DNA of 64,000 nucleotides from assembly GCF_900156875.1 (NCBI RefSeq), contig NZ_LT707408.1:116268-180267 (forward strand). The letters are read 5' to 3'. The notes under the pieces were generated by a model, which ran no database searches, was not told where the DNA came from, and saw only the letters and a program-made list of their open reading frames with translations. This document shows, piece by piece, positions 53,407 through 62,153 of the stretch; positions within the stretch are counted from its first letter, which is position 1, and the number at the start of each line of letters is the position of its first letter. The DNA comes from Robertmurraya dakarensis. Its GTDB lineage: Bacteria; Bacillota; Bacilli; Bacillales; Cytobacillaceae. A program made the translations under genes and the position numbers.

Positions 53407-53550
53407 ATGAAAAAGAATACAATGATCAAAACGTATTTGCTAGTTCTGAAGGCGCTTGCGTCCTCTTGTCATTTAAGGTTAGATAGGGGGAGAATAATCT
53501 GCAGGTTAAGAATATTTAGTTTAATTAATAGCATACAATTGTTATCATAA
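53407..53550 (+). CDS. Possible small basic protein, 47 residues
   Basis: ATG 53407 has a strong ribosome site, GGGAGG at 53394-53399, seven bases away. The frame gives MKKNTMIKTYLLVLKALASS, then CHLRLDRGRIICRLRIFSLI and a short end. It has one hydrophobic stretch and many Arg/Lys. It follows a terminator and precedes rsbRA by 51 bases. I know no homologue; codon use is not conclusive. Confidence 0.35.
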   Translation: MKKNTMIKTYLLVLKALASSCHLRLDRGRIICRLRIFSLINSIQLLS

Positions 53551-53601
53551 AATTATACTTATTTTACACAGTAAAAATAATAGAAAGACCGGGAGGAAGA
53601 A

Positions 53602-54435
53602 ATGAACAAGACTATAGATAACTACATACAAACACAAAGGGAAGAAATTTTAAAAAAGTGGATAGAGAAGATGAAGGGCAAGTCCGATGAGAGAGTTCTC
53701 AAAGTAGTCTCGGATCAAGTCTTTATTAGCACAAGTAGAGAGTTTATGGATTTGATTATTTCGAACTTGAAAGATTCTAATGAAAAATACAATGAGAGAC
53801 TGCATGAATTTGCTGAAAAAATAGTGAAACTAGCTTGGCCGCTTAGTTTTGTAACCGAAGGCATTCATGTTTTTTCAAGAATTGTATTTGAAGGAATGAA
53901 AGCTGATAACATCATCACAGAGGAGAATCATCTCGATGCTTTTTATAGTCTAGATCACTGGATTATTCCAATGACCACTGAGATTGTGAATATTTATTCG
54001 ACAACATGGGAACGTACAGTCTCTCTTCAAAAAATTGCTCTTCAAGAATTATCGGCACCGCTAATTCCTGTATTCGATGGTGTATCTGTTATGCCTTTAA
54101 TTGGTGCGATCGATACGGAAAGAGCGAAGCAAATTATGGAAAATTTATTGAATGGCGTTGTGAAGAATAGATCGGAAGTAGTTTTAATAGACATTACAGG
54201 AGTACCGGTAGTGGACACGATGGTCGCGCATCATATTATACAAGCAGCAGATGCAGTGCGTTTGGTTGGGGCAAAGTGCATGCTTGTAGGGATCCGTCCT
54301 GAAATAGCTCAAACGATTGTAAATCTAGGAATCAACTTAAATCAATTCACAACGAAAAACACGCTGAAAAAAGGAATGGAAGCGGCACTTGAAATCATGA
54401 AAAAGAAAATCATCACCGTGGAGGAGACTGAATGA
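53602..54435 (+). CDS. rsbRA: RsbRA, stressosome core protein
   Basis: 277 residues: N-terminal non-heme globin-like sensor domain (about 1-145) and C-terminal STAS domain. Phosphorylatable Thr172 ([12 protein letters not shown]) and Thr206 ([12 protein letters not shown]) correspond to Thr171 and Thr205 of B. subtilis RsbRA. It assembles with RsbS and holds RsbT until stress. ATG 53602 has GGGAGGAAG upstream. It overlaps rsbS by ATGA. Confidence 0.95.
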   Translation: MNKTIDNYIQTQREEILKKWIEKMKGKSDERVLKVVSDQVFISTSREFMDLIISNLKDSNEKYNERLHEFAEKIVKLAWPLSFVTEGIHVFSRIVFEGMKADNIITEENHLDAFYSLDHWIIPMTTEIVNIYSTTWERTVSLQKIALQELSAPLIPVFDGVSVMPLIGAIDTERAKQIMENLLNGVVKNRSEVVLIDITGVPVVDTMVAHHIIQAADAVRLVGAKCMLVGIRPEIAQTIVNLGINLNQFTTKNTLKKGMEAALEIMKKKIITVEETE

Positions 54436-54788
54436 GGATACCGATCTTAAAGTTATACAATTGTTTATTAGTTTCGATTCAGTGGGAATTGGATGACCAG
54501 ACAGCTCTGCAATTCCAAGAAGATTTACTGCATAAGATACATGAAACAAATGCTAGTGGTGTTGTTATTGATCTTACTTCTATTGATTTCATTGATTCTT
54601 TTATAGCTAAAGTTCTCGGTGATGTCATCAGCATGTCAAAATTAATGGGAGCAAAAGTTATGATTACTGGGATCCAACCTGCCGTAGCCATAACACTGAT
54701 CGAACTTGGGATCAGTCTTAATGATGTCTACACTGCATTAGATTTGGAAAAAGGTTTGGAGAAATTACAACAGGAATTGGGGGAATAG
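54432..54788 (+). CDS. rsbS: RsbS, stressosome scaffold
   Basis: 118 residues, a single STAS domain. Phosphorylated Ser56 lies in [17 protein letters not shown] (Ser59 in B. subtilis). [20 protein letters not shown] begins the protein. It binds and inactivates RsbT until phosphorylated by it. The gene overlaps rsbRA and is 4 bases from rsbT. Confidence 0.95.
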   Translation: MRIPILKLYNCLLVSIQWELDDQTALQFQEDLLHKIHETNASGVVIDLTSIDFIDSFIAKVLGDVISMSKLMGAKVMITGIQPAVAITLIELGISLNDVYTALDLEKGLEKLQQELGE

Positions 54789-54792
54789 GTGA

Positions 54793-55194
54793 ATGGAAAA
54801 CCAATCCTGTGTATTAATCCAAACGGAATGGGACATCGTCGCGGCTCGGCAATTAGGCCGGAATGTTGCGAAAGAGGTCGGATTTGGTACTGTCGACCAA
54901 GCGAGAATTACTACAGCAATTAGTGAATTGGCAAGGAACATTTATATTTATGCTGGTGAAGGACAAGTCTGTATCGAAAAAATAATTAAAAATGGTCAAG
55001 CGGGATTACGGATTGTTGCAGTAGACAAAGGTCCAGGGATTCCGGATATACGTTTAGCAATGGAAGATGGCTATTCAACCTCAGGGGGACTTGGTGCGGG
55101 TCTGCCGGGAGTTAAACGGTTAATGGATGATTTTGAAATTGACTCATCCCTAGGAAGCGGGACTGAAATTAAAGCATCGAAATGGATTAGATAG
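54793..55194 (+). CDS. rsbT: RsbT, serine kinase and RsbU activator
   Basis: 133 residues, GHKL ATPase fold of the RsbW/SpoIIAB type: ITTAISELARNIYIYAGEGQ (N box), AVDKGPGIPDIRL (G1) and TSGGLGAGLPGVKRL (G2). It phosphorylates RsbRA and RsbS under stress, leaves the stressosome and switches on RsbU. ATG 54793 follows GGGGGAATAGGTG. Confidence 0.95.
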   Translation: MENQSCVLIQTEWDIVAARQLGRNVAKEVGFGTVDQARITTAISELARNIYIYAGEGQVCIEKIIKNGQAGLRIVAVDKGPGIPDIRLAMEDGYSTSGGLGAGLPGVKRLMDDFEIDSSLGSGTEIKASKWIR

Positions 55195-55206
55195 GAGGGG
55201 CATATA

Positions 55207-56217
55207 ATGGCTTTCCGTGAGACGATGGAATTAAAGTACCAAGAGATTTTAAAGAATTATATAAAAGACCAATCAGAAACGGCTTTATACCAAGGACAAA
55301 AGTTTAGCAGGAAGTCCATTGAAAACCAGGTAACCCCGGAAGAAATTATCAGCCTCCATAAGCAATTGTTAGAAGATATGTATCCTGACCTGCCCAAGTA
55401 TGTCGTGCATTCCTTTGATATTTTATTAGAAGTCATTTTGCCATACGGTGTTGCCTATCGTGAAAATCAAAGCCTTCGTGATCAAAAAAGAGAGCTCAGG
55501 TCGGAAATTGAGATCGCAGCCAACGTTCAACAAACCCTCCTAGAAACAAAAGTTCCTGTTGTTGATGGTCTTGATATTGGGGCCATCAGTGTCCCTGCCA
55601 AACATATGAACGGGGATTACTATCATTTTGTTCAGGATGAAAATAATAGCATAAGTATTGCAATAGCAGATGTCATTGGCAAAGGTATTCCAGCTGCCCT
55701 TTGCATGTCTATGATCAAATATGCGATGGATAGTCCGCTTGAGAATCGTCCAGAGCCAAGTTCTGTATTAGAGAACTTGAATCGGGTTGTTGAGCAGAAC
55801 GTGGACCCTAGCATGTTTATTTCGATGTTCTACGGAATGTATAACCACGACCGCCATATTTTCTCCTATGCATCCGCAGGGCACGAACCAGGTTTTTTTT
55901 ATGATGGAAAAAAGGATGAGTTTCAAGAGATTCATGCCAAGGGACTGCTTCTTGGGATCGATAAAAAAACGAAGTACATTCAGTATGAGAAACAGATAAA
56001 TCAAGGAGATATGATTATTTTATTATCCGACGGTGTTACTGAATGCAGGACAGATGAAGGTTTTATTGAAAAAGAAGTATTAATGACCTACATAAAAAAG
56101 TATGCTGATCTTTCATCGCAGGAGATTGTCACAAATATCTTCAAAGAATTTGAAAGAAGACAAAATTTTCAACTTCGTGATGATTTTACCTTAATAATAT
56201 TAAAGAGAGATGTTTAA
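55207..56217 (+). CDS. rsbU: RsbU, PP2C-type phosphatase
   Basis: 336 residues. N-terminal RsbT-binding helical domain (about 1-85) and C-terminal PPM phosphatase: IEIAANVQQTLLETKVPVVD, SVPAKHMNGDYYHFVQDENN, IAIADVIGKGIPAALCMSMI with the metal Asp, and LLSDGVTECRTDEGF. It dephosphorylates RsbV to release sigma-B. Its TAA is part of the -35 box of the sigma-B promoter for rsbV. Confidence 0.95.
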   Translation: MAFRETMELKYQEILKNYIKDQSETALYQGQKFSRKSIENQVTPEEIISLHKQLLEDMYPDLPKYVVHSFDILLEVILPYGVAYRENQSLRDQKRELRSEIEIAANVQQTLLETKVPVVDGLDIGAISVPAKHMNGDYYHFVQDENNSISIAIADVIGKGIPAALCMSMIKYAMDSPLENRPEPSSVLENLNRVVEQNVDPSMFISMFYGMYNHDRHIFSYASAGHEPGFFYDGKKDEFQEIHAKGLLLGIDKKTKYIQYEKQINQGDMIILLSDGVTECRTDEGFIEKEVLMTYIKKYADLSSQEIVTNIFKEFERRQNFQLRDDFTLIILKRDV

Positions 56218-56237
56218 TCCATTGCAAGTAAGGGTAT
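56212..56237 (+). promoter_or_regulatory. Sigma-B promoter before rsbV
   Basis: GTTTAA (56212-56217), 14-base spacer, GGGTAT (56232-56237): an exact match to the sigma-B consensus, in the same place as the autoregulatory promoter of B. subtilis. It allows rsbV-rsbW-sigB-rsbX to rise once sigma-B is active. Confidence 0.92.
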
Positions 56238-56272
56238 GGAATAAAAGATAAACGGGGAGAGGTGGGTCAGTT

Positions 56273-56605
56273 ATGAATATAGATATAGAGATCGTTGAAC
56301 ATAACAGTGTGATTAAAGTGAGTGTCCGTGGTGAGATCGATGTTTATACTGCCCCTAAGCTTCGGGAAATTCTCTTTCCGCTGGCAGAAAAGGAAAATGC
56401 GAACATAATCGTCAATCTTTCTGACGTTATATATATGGACAGCACTGGTTTAGGAGTATTTGTCGGTGTCTTTAAGAGTGTACGTTCTAATAATGGAAAA
56501 TTTCAGCTTGTGGGTTTATCTGGTCGGATCAAGAGACTTTTTGAAATCACAGGGTTAGCGGAGATTATGGATATTAATAGCCGGATGGAAGGTGAGAGCC
56601 TATGA
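56273..56605 (+). CDS. rsbV: RsbV, anti-anti-sigma factor
   Basis: 110 residues, STAS domain. Phosphorylated Ser57 in VIYMDSTGLGVFVGVFK (Ser56 in B. subtilis). Dephosphorylated RsbV binds RsbW and frees sigma-B. ATG 56273 has GGGGAGAGG upstream. It overlaps rsbW by ATGA. Confidence 0.95.
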   Translation: MNIDIEIVEHNSVIKVSVRGEIDVYTAPKLREILFPLAEKENANIIVNLSDVIYMDSTGLGVFVGVFKSVRSNNGKFQLVGLSGRIKRLFEITGLAEIMDINSRMEGESL

Positions 56606-57075
56606 ACCAGCCATTTGATTACGTGGAAATGAAAATCCCTGCCAAGCCGGAGTTTGTAGGAGTGATCAGACTAACGCTTTCAGGAATCGCCAATCGCATC
56701 GGATTTACCTACGATGAAATTGAAGATTTAAAAATTGCTGTTAGTGAAGCTTGTACAAATGCTGTTCAGCATGCATACCATGCAAAAGAGGCTGGCGAGG
56801 TAGTGGTTGGATTTGCCCTTTATAGAGATCGGCTTGAGATTGTTGTAGCCGACAAAGGACAAAGTTTTAATTTTAAGCAAGAACGCCAAAAAATAGGACC
56901 ATACAACAAGAATGACTCGGTTGAATATATGCGTGAGGGGGGCTTAGGTCTCTACTTAATCGAAACATTGATGGATGAAGTAAGAATTCATCAAAATGAT
57001 GGTGTGAAGGTCTTTATGACCAAATACCTGGAGGGAGAGAAGGTGGAGACTGATGCAGAGACAATCTCAACCTAA
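56602..57075 (+). CDS. rsbW: RsbW, anti-sigma-B factor and kinase
   Basis: 157 residues, GHKL fold: LKIAVSEACTNAVQHAYHAK (N box), VVADKGQSFNF and EGGLGLYLIETLMDEV (G2). It holds sigma-B and phosphorylates RsbV. It overlaps sigB by 23 bases and rsbV by 4, so the three are translationally coupled. Confidence 0.95.
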   Translation: MNQPFDYVEMKIPAKPEFVGVIRLTLSGIANRIGFTYDEIEDLKIAVSEACTNAVQHAYHAKEAGEVVVGFALYRDRLEIVVADKGQSFNFKQERQKIGPYNKNDSVEYMREGGLGLYLIETLMDEVRIHQNDGVKVFMTKYLEGEKVETDAETIST

Positions 57076-57847
57076 TGGGCTGACTAATCAAGAAATTCAT
57101 GACTACATCAGAGCCTTCCAGCAGCATCAAGATGAAGAAGCTCAAGCAAAAATCGTATTGCACTATAAAATGTTGGTTGAGAATATTTCAAGAAAATATT
57201 CAAAGGGAAGATCCTTTCATGAAGACATTGTGCAAGTGGGGCATATTGGTCTCTTAGGGGCGATCCGCCGTTATGATCCAAATGTCGGCAAAAGCTTTGA
57301 AGCCTTTGCCGTACCAACGATCATAGGTGAGATTAAGAGATTTCTTAGGGATAAAACTTGGAGTGTGCATGTTCCTAGAAGAATAAAAGAGTTAGGTCCG
57401 AAGATCAATAAGACAGTTGAAGAATTGACAACGGTTCTGCATCGGTCCCCAAAGGTATGTGAAATAGCTGAAGCGCTTCAGGTAACGGAGGAAGAAGTGC
57501 TTGAAGCGATGGAAATGGGGAAAAGTTACCAAGCTTTATCGGTAGATCATTCGATAGATGCAGATTCGGAAGGGGGAACGGTTACGCTCCTTGATATTGT
57601 TGGGAGTGTCGATCAAGGTTTTGAAAAAGTGAACCAAAAGTTAGTTTTGGAAAAGGTTATCCATGTATTATCAGACCGAGAAAGAGAAATTATCCAGTGC
57701 ACCTATTTAGATAATTTAAGTCAAAAGGAGACAGGTGAAAAATTGGGAATCTCGCAGATGCATGTCTCTCGTTTACAACGAAGGGCAATCAAAAAACTGA
57801 AAGAGGCAATAGAAGCTGATGAAACTAACACGGAGTGTCATTTATGA
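57053..57847 (+). CDS. sigB: RNA polymerase sigma factor SigB
   Basis: 264 residues. Region 2 (HYKMLVENISRKYSKGRSFH, EDIVQVGHIGLLGAIRRYDP), region 3 (VHVPRRIKELGPKIN) and region 4 (LSDREREIIQCTYLDNLSQK, GISQMHVSRLQRRAIKKLKE). General stress sigma factor, length as in B. subtilis (262). ATG 57053 lies inside rsbW with GGAGACTG nearby. The stop overlaps rsbX. Confidence 0.97.
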   Translation: MQRQSQPNGLTNQEIHDYIRAFQQHQDEEAQAKIVLHYKMLVENISRKYSKGRSFHEDIVQVGHIGLLGAIRRYDPNVGKSFEAFAVPTIIGEIKRFLRDKTWSVHVPRRIKELGPKINKTVEELTTVLHRSPKVCEIAEALQVTEEEVLEAMEMGKSYQALSVDHSIDADSEGGTVTLLDIVGSVDQGFEKVNQKLVLEKVIHVLSDREREIIQCTYLDNLSQKETGEKLGISQMHVSRLQRRAIKKLKEAIEADETNTECHL

Positions 57848-58440
57848 AGCATTTCCAAGCTCAAAAGATTGAAGTCATTGCCCATCAAAGAACAAAGGAA
57901 GGAAATTTACAGTGCGGGGACTGTTATTTTTTTACAACAACAGACGACTATTTTATTTGTGTATTAGCTGATGGTCTTGGAAGTGGAGAGTATGCATTTG
58001 ATTCTGCTGCTACGGTTGTCAACATTGTTGAGCAATTCCATCATGAAGACGTGGAGGTATTAATGAACCGCTGTAATAACGCCTTAATGCTAAAAAGAGG
58101 CGCTGCTGTGGCAATCTTTAAAGTTTTTTATAGGATACAAGAATTCGAATACAGCTGTGTTGGAAACATTCGTTTTTTCCTCTATTCTTCTTCTGGAAAG
58201 CTTACCTATCCTTTACCTGTAACAGGATATTTGTCAGGGAAACCGCAAAAATTCCATACTCAACGTTATTCATACGAAACAGATTCCAAATTTCTGGTAT
58301 ACTCAGACGGCTTTCGTTATCAGCGCCTTAAATCAATACTAAGTACCTTAAGGCCATTAGAACAAATCGCAGAAGACATAAAAAGAACAAACCCAAACAC
58401 AACGGACGACGCCACCTTCATCATCGGTAACCTCCAATAA
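57844..58440 (+). CDS. rsbX: RsbX, feedback phosphatase of the stressosome
   Basis: 198 residues, PPM phosphatase fold: GDCYFFTTTDDYFICVLADG (metal Asp), LGSGEYAFDSAATVVNIVEQ, SDGFRYQRL and DDATFIIGNLQ at the end. It removes phosphate from RsbS and RsbRA to reset signalling. ATG 57844 overlaps the sigB stop (ATGA) with GGAG 6 bases upstream. Last gene of the operon. Confidence 0.93.
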   Translation: MKHFQAQKIEVIAHQRTKEGNLQCGDCYFFTTTDDYFICVLADGLGSGEYAFDSAATVVNIVEQFHHEDVEVLMNRCNNALMLKRGAAVAIFKVFYRIQEFEYSCVGNIRFFLYSSSGKLTYPLPVTGYLSGKPQKFHTQRYSYETDSKFLVYSDGFRYQRLKSILSTLRPLEQIAEDIKRTNPNTTDDATFIIGNLQ

Positions 58441-58442
58441 AA

Positions 58443-58494
58443 ACAGGTACCAGGTACCGTCCGTGGACAAAGTGTAATATTTTGTCCGTGTGGA
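58443..58494. repeat. REP-like palindromic sequence after rsbX
   Basis: CAGGTACCAGGTACCGTCCG holds a direct repeat of AGGTACC, followed by GGACAAA (58463-58469 region) and TTTGTCC (about 58481-58487) that form a 7-bp stem. I have seen similar GGTACC-rich intergenic repeats in Bacillus genomes, from memory. It may also act as the operon terminator. Confidence 0.5.
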
Positions 58495-58667
58495 GTGGAC
58501 GATAGAATGACTGAAAGAGTTGTCGGTATATGGCAGCTCTTTTCAGGTTATAGAAAATATGAGGAGATACTCATGTGCAAACCCGTTTTGATTTTTGTTA
58601 AGATAAATAGTAAAGGCCGCTAGTTTCAGGGTGGAAGCAGCATTACATACTATTGGAGGATATTCTA

Positions 58668-60845
58668 TTGGAGCAAACACTTGAGAAGCAAGATCAAATA
58701 CTAAAATTGATTTCTACTGAACAAACATTGCCATTAAAATCAGTAAAAAACGTCATTGCTTTATTAAATGATGGGAATACAGTACCGTTCATCGCCCGTT
58801 ACCGCAAGGAGCAGACGGGGGCGCTTGATGAAGTTCAAATTCGCAGCATCATGGAAAGATGGAATTACATACAGCAGCTTGAGAATAGAAAACTAGAGGT
58901 TATTCGGTTAATTGAGGAACAGGGGAAATTAACACCCGAATTAAAACAGAAGATTGAAGCTTCGTTAAAACTGCAGGAAATAGAGGATCTGTATCGCCCA
59001 TACAAGCAAAAAAGAAGGACGAAAGCAACAGCAGCAAAGGAAAAAGGGTTAGAACCATTAGCTGAGTGGCTGATGACGTTCCCTGTCTCGGGATCTCTTG
59101 ATGACAAAGCTACTGAATTCCTGTCAGAGGAAAAAGAAGTTGCCTCAACAGAGGAAGCAATTGCCGGGGCAAAAGATATTATTGCAGAATGGGTATCAGA
59201 TGATGCTGAAGGCAGAAAGTGGATCCGCAGAGAAACGTTTAGAACGGGTGTATTGGAGTCTGCTGTAAAAGATGCAGATAAGGACGAAAAAGATGTTTAT
59301 GAGATGTACTATGAATACTCAGAACCGGTTAGTAAAATTGTCCCTCACAGAATACTCGCTTTAAATCGCGGTGAAAAAGAAGATATTTTAAAAACAGCTA
59401 TTAAGCCAGATGTTGAATCAATGGTACGTTATTTAAAGAAAAAATGGGTAAAAAACCCGAACTCTATCACTGCAGCTGCTGTAATTGAAGCGATAGAAGA
59501 CGGCTATAAAAGATTAATTCAACCATCAATTGAAAGAGAAATCCGAAATGAGTTAACAGAAAAAGCGGAGGAGCAAGCGATTCATATCTTCTCAGAAAAC
59601 CTCCGAAATCTCTTGCTTCAGCCGCCGTTAAAAGGAAAAGTGGTGCTAGGTGTTGACCCTGCTTATCGGACGGGCTGTAAGTTGGCTGTTGTAGACGAGA
59701 CGGGGAAGGTTTTGAAAATTGATGTGATTTACCCGCATCCGCCAAAAGCCAAACCACAAGATGCAAAGGAAAAATTTGAAGCGATTTTAAAAGACTACAA
59801 GGTTGAGATGGTAGCAATCGGGAATGGAACGGCATCTAGGGAAACAGAACAATTTGTAGCGGATATCCTTAAGGAACAAAGTGATGAAATCTTTTATTTA
59901 ATTGTCAATGAGGCAGGAGCAAGTGTTTATTCCGCTTCTGACATTGCAAGAGAAGAATTCCCGGAATTTCAGGTGGAAGAAAGGAGCGCTGTCTCGATTG
60001 CACGCAGGCTTCAAGATCCGCTAGCTGAGCTTGTAAAAATTGACCCTAAATCAGTTGGTGTTGGTCAATATCAGCATGATGTTACGCAAAAAAGACTAAA
60101 TGAGTCTCTGTCATTTGTTGTTGAAACAACCGTTAACCAGGTTGGGGTAAATGTGAATACTGCTTCACCATCCTTGCTACAATATGTTGCCGGTCTTTCT
60201 AAAGCTGTAGCCAACAATATCGTTAAGAAGCGGGAAGAAGAAGGGAAGTTTATTAAAAGAGATCAATTGAAAAAGATCCCGCGTCTTGGGGCAAAAACCT
60301 ATGAACAGGCGATCGGATTTCTACGCGTCATTGATGGGACAGAGCCGCTTGATCGCACTGGAATCCACCCTGAAAATTACTCTGAGGTAAAAAAATTACT
60401 AAGTAATTTAGGGTTTACAACAAGTGATCTAGGTACAGAACCACTAAGAGCGGCACTGACAAAACTAGATGTGAAAGAGACTGCTGAACAACTAGAAATT
60501 GGGGAATTGACGCTGCAGGATATTATCGATGCGTTAATGAGACCTGAGAGGGACCCTCGAGATGAGCTTCCAAAACCTTTATTGAAAAAAGACGTTTTAA
60601 AGCTCGAGGACCTGAAATCAGGGATGGAACTTCAGGGAACAGTACGAAATGTAGTAGACTTTGGGGCCTTTGTTGATATCGGTGTAAAACAAGATGGGCT
60701 AGTTCATATTTCCAAGCTAAAGAAAGGCTTCGTTAAGCATCCACTAGACGTAGTAGCAGTAGGAGATGTTGTGACGGTATGGGTTGACTCTGTCGATGTG
60801 AAAAAAGGCAGAGTAGCGTTAACGATGCTATCACCGCAGGAATAA
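58668..60845 (+). CDS. tex: Tex, S1-domain transcription accessory protein
   Basis: 725 residues, full length. N-terminal helical domain with FIARYRKEQTGALDEVQIRS and LYRPYKQKRRTKATAAKEKG, a YqgF/RNase-H-like domain (VLGVDPAYRTGCKLAVVDET), helix-hairpin-helix motifs (VNVNTASPSLLQYVAGLSKA), and a C-terminal S1 domain (LQGTVRNVVDFGAFVDIGVK). It binds nucleic acid and affects transcription and toxin expression in other bacteria. TTG 58668 with GGAGG 9 bases upstream is favoured; TTG 58653 is inside that site. Same position as ydcI in B. subtilis. Confidence 0.95.
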   Translation: MEQTLEKQDQILKLISTEQTLPLKSVKNVIALLNDGNTVPFIARYRKEQTGALDEVQIRSIMERWNYIQQLENRKLEVIRLIEEQGKLTPELKQKIEASLKLQEIEDLYRPYKQKRRTKATAAKEKGLEPLAEWLMTFPVSGSLDDKATEFLSEEKEVASTEEAIAGAKDIIAEWVSDDAEGRKWIRRETFRTGVLESAVKDADKDEKDVYEMYYEYSEPVSKIVPHRILALNRGEKEDILKTAIKPDVESMVRYLKKKWVKNPNSITAAAVIEAIEDGYKRLIQPSIEREIRNELTEKAEEQAIHIFSENLRNLLLQPPLKGKVVLGVDPAYRTGCKLAVVDETGKVLKIDVIYPHPPKAKPQDAKEKFEAILKDYKVEMVAIGNGTASRETEQFVADILKEQSDEIFYLIVNEAGASVYSASDIAREEFPEFQVEERSAVSIARRLQDPLAELVKIDPKSVGVGQYQHDVTQKRLNESLSFVVETTVNQVGVNVNTASPSLLQYVAGLSKAVANNIVKKREEEGKFIKRDQLKKIPRLGAKTYEQAIGFLRVIDGTEPLDRTGIHPENYSEVKKLLSNLGFTTSDLGTEPLRAALTKLDVKETAEQLEIGELTLQDIIDALMRPERDPRDELPKPLLKKDVLKLEDLKSGMELQGTVRNVVDFGAFVDIGVKQDGLVHISKLKKGFVKHPLDVVAVGDVVTVWVDSVDVKKGRVALTMLSPQE

Positions 60846-60868
60846 GAAAAGTAGCGTCCCGTTGGAAT

Positions 60869-60908
60869 GCACAAGAGATTTGGAGATCAATCTCTTGTGC
60901 GTTTTTTT
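60869..60908 (+). terminator. Terminator of tex
   Basis: GCACAAGAGATT (60869-60880) and AATCTCTTGTGC (60889-60900) pair perfectly over 12 bases, followed by GTTTTTTT. Confidence 0.95.
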
Positions 60909-60949
60909 GTATTTGCAGCTTTAAGTGTTACTTGAGGGACAAGAAAAAT

Positions 60950-60974
60950 GTCCTTCAGTAAATCTATGAAGGAC
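60950..60974. repeat. Palindrome also found after the SulP gene
   Basis: GTCCTTCA (60950-60957) and TGAAGGAC (60967-60974) are exact inverted repeats. The 25-base unit matches 36854-36878 at 21 positions, both lying 3' of a gene. Confidence 0.6.
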
Positions 60975-61092
60975 GATCAATGGTATGTGTAGTTTTATTG
61001 AAATGTATTACTAGCTAATGGAAAGAAAGTTATTAAAGAGAATTCCTCCTAACGTGTATTTGTTTGAGGGAAATTTTCTTTTTTTGTGTATG

Positions 61093-61206
61093 TTAGGAGC
61101 AGTGTTTCTTTCTGTAAAAAAACCAGCATTGATTAAGGAGCTTAATTTGGTAGCGGTTTTTCTCTAAAAATGCTTTTTGCATTTGATTTTGAAACCAAGT
61201 AGGCAT
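61093..61206 (-). CDS. cmpA: CmpA, cortex morphogenetic protein
   Basis: A 37-residue protein on the minus strand: MPTWFQNQMQKAFLEKNRYQ then IKLLNQCWFFYRKKHCS. It matches B. subtilis CmpA in length and nearly every position, and it lies between tex and sprT as there. CmpA is a sporulation quality-control adaptor that acts with ClpXP to remove SpoIVA in cells with faulty coats. A GGGGG stretch is 7 bases ahead of the ATG at 61206. It is shorter than usual ORF cut-offs. Confidence 0.92.
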   Translation of the reverse strand: MPTWFQNQMQKAFLEKNRYQIKLLNQCWFFYRKKHCS

Positions 61207-61308
61207 TTATATACCCCCAATTCCACTTATATATTCAAATGGTATATACAATGTATGCTATAATAGGTTGTCATGTTTACCTGAAATTTAGAAAGGAATG
61301 TAAATTTG

Positions 61309-61770
61309 ATGGATAATCAACAATTACAAGCGCTAGTTGAAACGTTATCAGTGCAATACTTCAAAAAACCATTCCGTCATAAAGCACTTTTTAATAACCG
61401 TCTGCAAACAACCGGTGGGAGATATTTATTAGATACACATAATATTGAGATCAACAAAAAATATTTAGAACAACTGGGTGAGGAAGAACTGCGTGGCATC
61501 ATTAAACATGAACTCTGTCATTACCATTTGCATTTAGAAGGTAGAGGCTATAAGCATCGTGATCCTGAATTTAAAAAACTTTTAAAAGAAGTAGATGCTC
61601 CGCGCTTCTGTAATACGCTGCCGAATCGACCGGTTAGAAAAACTTCCGGGAAAATTCATATTTATACTTGCTCAAGCTGCCAACAAGTCTACAAGAGAAG
61701 AAGGTCTATTAATGTAACTAAATATGTTTGCGGAAAATGCCAAGGTAAATTAGTCAAGAAAAACAGTTGA
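61309..61770 (+). CDS. sprT: SprT-like zinc metalloprotease-fold protein
   Basis: 153 residues. Zinc motif [20 protein letters not shown] (HExxH) with a later His, then a C-terminal zinc ribbon: [12 protein letters not shown] and CGKCQGKLV. SprT relatives include the DNA-protein crosslink protease Spartan; the bacterial role is not settled. ATG 61309 has AAAGGAATG upstream. It corresponds to ydcK of B. subtilis and precedes the tRNA cluster. Confidence 0.93.
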   Translation: MDNQQLQALVETLSVQYFKKPFRHKALFNNRLQTTGGRYLLDTHNIEINKKYLEQLGEEELRGIIKHELCHYHLHLEGRGYKHRDPEFKKLLKEVDAPRFCNTLPNRPVRKTSGKIHIYTCSSCQQVYKRRRSINVTKYVCGKCQGKLVKKNS

Positions 61771-61852
61771 CATCTTATTAGGGTTGATGTTATCTTTATA
61801 TTCCGCGACTGAGAGCAGTAAAATAGCCGCCAAAAAAAATTCAAAAAGGTCC

Positions 61853-61881
61853 TTGACTAGAACTGGACAAGTCATTATAAT
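61853..61881 (+). promoter_or_regulatory. Promoter of the tRNA cluster
   Basis: TTGACT (61853-61858), 17-base spacer, TATAAT (61876-61881): near-perfect sigma-A promoter 50 bases before the first tRNA-like sequence. Confidence 0.9.
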
Positions 61882-61930
61882 ATGAAGAGTCGATAAGACA
61901 GATTAATAAAAATGTTTAAATAACAATTAT

Positions 61931-61955
61931 TCCGCAGTAGCTCAGTGGTAGAGCA
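61931..61955 (+). pseudogene. Truncated 5' copy of tRNA-Asn
   Basis: TCCGCAGTAGCTCAGTGGTA and the next five bases are identical to the 5' end of the intact tRNA-Asn 144 bases downstream; with flanks the exact match spans 61928-61955 and 62072-62099. The copy breaks off after the D arm. ATTCGGC reappears at 62034-62040, so the copy may have been split by an insertion of about 78 bases. Confidence 0.8.
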
Positions 61956-62074
61956 ACGAGCATAACTGCTATGAATTATCTGCGAGTTGTACTCATCGAG
62001 CTGCTTCTTGATTTTGCTTTCTGAGATGAGGACATTCGGCAAGGATATAAAAATTTAGGATTAATAATATCTAT

Positions 62075-62149
62075 TCCGCAGTAGCTCAGTGGTAGAGCAT
62101 TCGGCTGTTAACCGAACGGTCGTAGGTTCGAATCCTACCTGCGGAGCCA
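62075..62149 (+). tRNA. tRNA-Asn (GTT)
   Basis: Complete cloverleaf, anticodon GTT in CGGCTGTTAACCG, T loop GGTTCGAATCC, CCA encoded. Confidence 0.97.
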
Positions 62150-62153
62150 TTTA

